Assembly: GCA_950060715.1 (NCBI GenBank)
Contig: CATLVA010000032.1
Coordinates: 1-9,659, forward strand
Direction of reading: 5' to 3'
DNA from: an uncultured Oligoflexia bacterium
GTDB lineage: Bacteria > Bdellovibrionota > Bacteriovoracia > Bacteriovoracales > Bacteriovoracaceae
DNA: 9,659 bases
The notes beneath the pieces were generated by a model. That model was not told the origin of the DNA and made no database searches. It saw only the letters and a program-made list of their open reading frames with translations. This document shows positions 7,801 through 9,659 of this stretch, one piece after another. The translations under genes and the position numbers were made by a program. The first letter of the stretch is position 1. Every line of letters begins with the position of its first letter.

Positions 7801-8174
7801 CCTAGGTAGCGAGATTGAGAGAGTGTTTTTGTTTCAGGAAAGCTTACTGAAAATTCAATATCATGTAAGTCTGAAATATCGTTTTTAGGAATTTGAGTAA
7901 AATCGAAAAGATTTTGGATAGGATAATCGACTGTCATCTTAACGTTGAGTATCCGAGTCATTGGATCCATTTCGAAACGATCCAGTGATTTTAAAATAGG
8001 AGATTTTTCAACAACTTCACGAAGTCCTCGTTCTATAGTTATTAGCTTTAGTTGGGCAAAGGCCACAGGCTCATTTGTTTCTTTGTAATGATAATCATTC
8101 GCTGGGTATCTATTCCCACCAATATTACAACCAAAGAGTCCGGCCAAGACTAAGTAAAGAGCGAGTTTTTTCAT
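4824..8174 (-). CDS. Very large lipoprotein of unknown function
   Basis: The 1116-residue protein has a type II signal peptide with lipobox L-F-G-C, placing the lipid on Cys16, which is the only cysteine in the protein. The rest is soluble and mixed alpha/beta, with no transmembrane segment. By eye, a pattern recurs: a hydrophobic beta strand, a long amphipathic helix, then several alternating strands. It appears near residues 38-150, 424-500 (LKGKVHLPIDYLLGQMNEKL) and 684-815 (LLFSLNFDYLKYYINHFL). This recalls tubular lipid-binding (TULIP) folds, but that is only an impression. Charged, helix-rich stretches at about 255-350 and 530-600 may be coiled linkers. GGAAGA, with AGA ending at 8178, lies four bases before the ATG, supporting the start. 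Its 3' end runs 23 bases into the convergent oxidoreductase gene. The protein is probably periplasmic, anchored to the outer or inner membrane. I do not recognise a named family. Confidence 0.8.
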   Translation of the reverse strand: MKKLALYLVLAGLFGCNIGGNRYPANDYHYKETNEPVAFAQLKLITIERGLREVVEKSPILKSLDRFEMDPMTRILNVKMTVDYPIQNLFDFTQIPKNDISDLHDIEFSVSFPETKTLSQSRYLGLTFHKFKIDGDDYLGAFEIIASVVKTVLANSELVTYLYRTHTESIPDNDFKLILQEVLDENGIVVFHTTRKINFKLDLSKFARLNPYTHDYDNLRLWRFSPTLFEGEEVRFKVIAGEGKPTDKWLNSQEAKFTEDKRTLLQVRTELYQTYSDINNVEINNTNFFKQLLGHENIDLKKIPKNYQSEASKLLSDLKQKAQKYLSRNNENYLADPEYEYLQYTELAQGALRNYVYDLDRRLSLDKNILLGGDKTSEKKPLITKLISQDLLNKGMNFLVDIELQGGNQLFTEAQAWLMPQLPGIALKGKVHLPIDYLLGQMNEKLIGKEIDSKIEDDKTGYPVEILLESRMTDNGVLALDIKQLKIQSGKSELKFDRNSKNQNFLFDLTKLYLANTLSTLKIDTDNIDDPEAAKQAEIDTILSYLNELRSEYVSLRSMDLATLMLKDILYNPYIEAGQDHLNKKREILIGQIFSYNEASKLFEMKLDPNIAVDKINNVSHNLQVWSVAPLYSKELNNTFLEFSIGHGLRSQKYIDNLYFRGGNAENSQFSGIYYDLGKEQSTVDLLFSLNFDYLKYYINHFLAEMTQVNSVDIKKQAEENKGESFFEVGNVNIDITSANTIKLDMQIKKAVYERTFRRLWLSSTLKEDTYSISANLKVESKEVPVGANSSLKDLQYSTQAISLIPTNVNIVNSSPYWVNRAITKLLSSAANLALNNGTMKKLLLKMVGKHLSKMYAETANQMYGHPMEKIARLQATSQDLLVFLNPKLAGQAFDVHLTQTQDPVKSSIKLDSINQTMHVALTSGVTMAKQDKKDLIDLVVQTKKLVGGLDQVKSKEDLLAILDNNQLIGKLITNSDKEKPSVYNQYLALLNKYDQVLHTVKIPHQSELQRTRITAAGSELMYFAGVAFKLNRNLSELISKMEKFGLTSKNEYYPSFVEAKQKINDNILIPLIEEYRNRNHRINKTVISNKISYWTYQVYPDAYLAEEIFKLIAQK

Positions 8175-8242
8175 ATGTCTTCCATTAGATAAAATTACAC
8201 TTAACTAATCGGACATAGGTGAATGGATCTTAAATTTTAGAC

Positions 8243-8276
8243 AAAAAAAAGCCACGTGATATCAACCACATGGCTT
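8243..8276 (-). terminator. Rho-independent terminator of rpsT
   Basis: On the minus strand the stem AAGCCATGTG pairs with CACGTGGCTT around an 8-base loop, and is followed by a run of eight T residues (8250-8243). The single imperfect pair is a G-U wobble in the minus-strand RNA but a C-A mismatch in the plus-strand RNA, so the structure favours the rpsT transcript. It lies about 28 bases past the rpsT stop and separates rpsT from the large lipoprotein gene. Confidence 0.85.
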
Positions 8277-8303
8277 ATTTTTAAGCTTTCTTTAGTATAA
8301 AGA

Positions 8304-8564
8304 CTATAAACGAGAAATTTGGCTAGCTAGTCTAGAAATTTTTCTACCAGCAGTTGCTTTTTTAAGAGCACTTGACTTAGCAAGCTTGTCAAATAGAGCT
8401 TGAACAACAGGAAAAAGTTTAGTCGCTTCTTCTTTATTACCTTCGTCGATTAGACCTCTTAGTTTCTTAACTTGAGTTCTAACTCTTGAAGTTTTCCATC
8501 TGTTATTAGTTCTTCTCGTTTCGTTTTGTCTAATACGCTTTCTTGCCGACTTATGATTTGCCAC
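8304..8564 (-). CDS. rpsT: 30S ribosomal protein S20
   Basis: The 86-residue, very basic protein has the S20 signature throughout: N-terminal MANHKSARKRIRQNETRR (1-18), which contacts 16S rRNA, the three-helix bundle, and the Ala/Ser-rich tail KSSALKKATAGRKISRLAS (63-81). Its length matches the family (about 85-90). S20 is a primary binder of 16S rRNA in assembly of the small subunit body. The start codon is GTG (8564-8562), preceded after six bases by AGGAG (8575-8571). A non-ATG start is notable because E. coli rpsT begins with TTG, and that weak start is part of its translational self-regulation. The gene is a single unit with its own terminator and a highly structured leader. Confidence 0.97.
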   Translation of the reverse strand: MANHKSARKRIRQNETRRTNNRWKTSRVRTQVKKLRGLIDEGNKEEATKLFPVVQALFDKLAKSSALKKATAGRKISRLASQISRL

Positions 8565-8584
8565 TATAATCTCCTAAATAATTA

Positions 8585-8642
8585 GTTCTTGTTGCAAAAA
8601 TAGTGTTCTTATTTATGGCATTGAACACCATTTTGCAAGAAC
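8585..8642 (-). promoter_or_regulatory. Long imperfect inverted repeat in the rpsT leader (candidate regulatory hairpin)
   Basis: In the minus-strand RNA, three blocks near the 5' end (GUUC, UUGCAAAA, UGGUGUUC; 8642-8623) pair with GAACACUA, UUUUGCAA and GAAC (8608-8585) across a 14-base loop, about 20 pairs in all. The 3' arm has a one-base and a three-base bulge. One pair is a G-U wobble in the rpsT sense RNA but an A-C mismatch in the other strand's RNA, pointing to function in the rpsT transcript. The hairpin ends about nine bases before the AGGAG ribosome binding site. It might control translation, protect the 5' end or bind a protein. I cannot name a known family for it. Confidence 0.6.
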
Positions 8643-8648
8643 TTTATG

Positions 8649-8654
8649 AATATA
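8649..8654 (-). promoter_or_regulatory. Candidate rpsT promoter -10 box
   Basis: TATATT on the minus strand (8654-8649) matches the -10 consensus at five of six bases. The hexamer at the right distance upstream is weak (GAACGC or TGAACG), and the spacer is an A-rich run. Transcription would begin around 8642-8645, placing the leader inverted repeat at the extreme 5' end of a leader of about 80 bases. Confidence 0.35.
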
Positions 8655-8693
8655 TGTTTTATTTTTGCTGCGCGTTCATCTGCCGCTTAGCGA

Positions 8694-8722
8694 TTGACCA
8701 TTCAGGTCAGAGAAAGCATATT
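8694..8722 (+). promoter_or_regulatory. Candidate hbd promoter with an overlapping dyad
   Basis: TTGACC (8694-8699, 5 of 6) and CATATT (8717-8722, 4 of 6) are spaced by 17 bases; transcription would start near 8729, about 23 bases before the hbd ATG. The dyad TGACC-ATTCA-GGTCA (8695-8709) overlaps the -35 box and runs into the spacer, where a bound repressor would block RNA polymerase. Confidence 0.45.
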
Positions 8723-8752
8723 CAATAGGTTAATTTTTAAGAGGATATATGT

Positions 8753-9613
8753 ATGGCAGAAATCAAATCAATTGGTGTCATTGGTGCTGGTCAAATGGGG
8801 CGTGGAATTGCTCAAGTGGCAGCTCAGACAGGTTATCAAGTGGTTCTTTTCGATGTGAGTGAAGAATCTTTAAACTTTGGCTACGATTTTATTAAAAAAC
8901 AGCTAGATAAAGGGGTGGCAAAAGAGAAGTGGGATCAAGCCACTGCTGACACAGCGATGGCCGCAATAAGCAAGTCTACAGATCTTAACGCGCTTAAAGA
9001 CGCTGACCTAATTGTGGAAGCTGCTACTGAAAATAAAAAGATTAAATTTGAAATCTTCAAGAATATAGATGAGATTGCAAAGCCTTCTGCGATATTAGCT
9101 TCAAATACTTCTTCCATTTCTATTACAGAGATCGCAGCTCAAACCAAAAGAGCAGGTAAGGTATGCGGAATGCATTTTATGAATCCAGTTCCTGTGATGA
9201 AGCTAGTTGAAGGTATCAGTGGGCTAGAAACTTCCAAAGAAACTTTTGATGCTGTCGCAGCTTGTGCAGAGAAGATGGGGAAGACGTTTGTTCGCGCCAA
9301 AGATATGCCGGGATTTGCTGTTAATAGGATCTTAATGCCTATGATAAATGAAGCGGTATACGCACTATATGAGGGGATTGCTTCTGTTGAAGATATTGAT
9401 ATTGCGATGAAGCTTGGAACAAATCAACCAATGGGACCACTGACTTTAGCGGATTTCATTGGGCTGGATACTTGCCTCGCCATTATGGAAGTTCTATTTG
9501 ATGGGCTTGGTGATACGAAATATCGTCCTTGTCCACTTCTTAAGCAGTATGTAGCAGCTGGAAGATTAGGGCGAAAAGTTGGAAACGGTTTTTACAATTA
9601 CGGAGATAAATAA
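8753..9613 (+). CDS. hbd: 3-hydroxybutyryl-CoA dehydrogenase
   Basis: This 286-residue enzyme has the usual length of the monofunctional family. It interconverts (S)-3-hydroxybutyryl-CoA (or similar short-chain 3-hydroxyacyl-CoA) and acetoacetyl-CoA with NAD(H) in the cytoplasm. The N-terminal Rossmann domain has [14 protein letters not shown] (7-20) and an Asp at the end of the second strand (VLFD, 31-34), favouring NAD. Catalytic and substrate motifs are intact: ILASNTSS (114-121), the His141 of GMHFMNPVP, Glu153 in KLVEG, and Asn191 in [11 protein letters not shown]. The C-terminal helical domain has the [14 protein letters not shown] segment and ends with [17 protein letters not shown] at 8740-8745 precedes the ATG by seven bases. 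The stop overlaps the next ATG (TAATG), so the two genes are co-translated. It could act in fatty-acid beta-oxidation or in butyrate/PHB-type metabolism; the neighbours do not decide. Very sure of the family. Confidence 0.95.
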   Translation: MAEIKSIGVIGAGQMGRGIAQVAAQTGYQVVLFDVSEESLNFGYDFIKKQLDKGVAKEKWDQATADTAMAAISKSTDLNALKDADLIVEAATENKKIKFEIFKNIDEIAKPSAILASNTSSISITEIAAQTKRAGKVCGMHFMNPVPVMKLVEGISGLETSKETFDAVAACAEKMGKTFVRAKDMPGFAVNRILMPMINEAVYALYEGIASVEDIDIAMKLGTNQPMGPLTLADFIGLDTCLAIMEVLFDGLGDTKYRPCPLLKQYVAAGRLGRKVGNGFYNYGDK

Positions 9614-9659
9614 TGTTATTAGATGAAAGTTATAATGAAATTAAAGATATGGTGGCCAA
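9613..9659 (+). CDS. Start of a coupled gene, probably acyl-CoA dehydrogenase (cut by window edge)
   Basis: An ATG overlaps the hbd stop by one base (TAATG) and opens a frame of 15 full codons, reading [15 protein letters not shown], up to the window edge. GGAGA at 9602-9606 lies six bases upstream, inside the end of hbd. The short stretch resembles the first helix of acyl-CoA dehydrogenases, which typically reads as an acidic, amphipathic 'E-x-x-x-I/L-R-x-M-V' segment, and these enzymes commonly sit beside hbd. That the gene exists is well supported; the product is an inference from very little sequence. Confidence 0.5.
   Translation, partial: MLLDESYNEIKDMVA

Noticed and set aside
8935..9117. 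Minus-strand open frame of 60 codons
   Set aside because: It is antisense to the well-supported hbd coding sequence and low in complexity.

Overview
The window looks like ordinary chromosome from an AT-rich Gram-negative bacterium. Two Sec/SPII lipoproteins, an outer-membrane beta-barrel protein and a signal-peptide protein show a double membrane. The small secreted proteins, FN3/FGE-fold lipoprotein and a very large orphan lipoprotein, next to hbd and a probable acyl-CoA dehydrogenase, suggest a Bdellovibrio/Bacteriovorax-like predatory or related deltaproteobacterial-type organism. That assignment is inference from gene style only. No insertion sequence, phage gene, tRNA, rRNA or CRISPR array is visible.

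Layout. 1-175 (minus): 5' part of a group I-type truncated haemoglobin, cut by the window edge. 241-594 (plus): a small secreted protein with two cysteines. 666-2303 (plus): a lipoprotein with a fibronectin III-like region and a C-terminal formylglycine-generating-enzyme (FGE) fold that lacks the catalytic cysteines. 2300-3112 (minus): an outer-membrane beta-barrel protein, tail to tail with the lipoprotein and overlapping it by 4 bases. 3254-4846 (plus): a GMC-family flavoprotein oxidoreductase with a four-cysteine ferredoxin-like cluster. 4824-8174 (minus): a 1116-residue lipoprotein of unknown function, overlapping the oxidoreductase tail to tail by 23 bases. 8243-8276: an intrinsic terminator. 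8304-8564 (minus): rpsT (ribosomal protein S20), with a GTG start and a striking 58-base inverted repeat in its leader. 8753-9613 (plus): 3-hydroxybutyryl-CoA dehydrogenase. From 9613 (plus): the first codons of a translationally coupled gene, probably an acyl-CoA dehydrogenase.

How the genes relate. Only hbd and the downstream gene form a clear operon, for short-chain acyl-CoA (beta-oxidation or butyryl-CoA) metabolism. The other genes are mostly single units in divergent or convergent pairs. Three encode envelope or surface proteins. The most notable signals are the rpsT leader hairpin with a non-ATG start (possible autogenous control), the large lipoprotein with a possible repeated lipid-binding-like fold, the catalytically dead FGE-fold lipoprotein with an apparently leaderless mRNA, and the cysteine cluster in the oxidoreductase. 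I found no convincing new multi-gene system.
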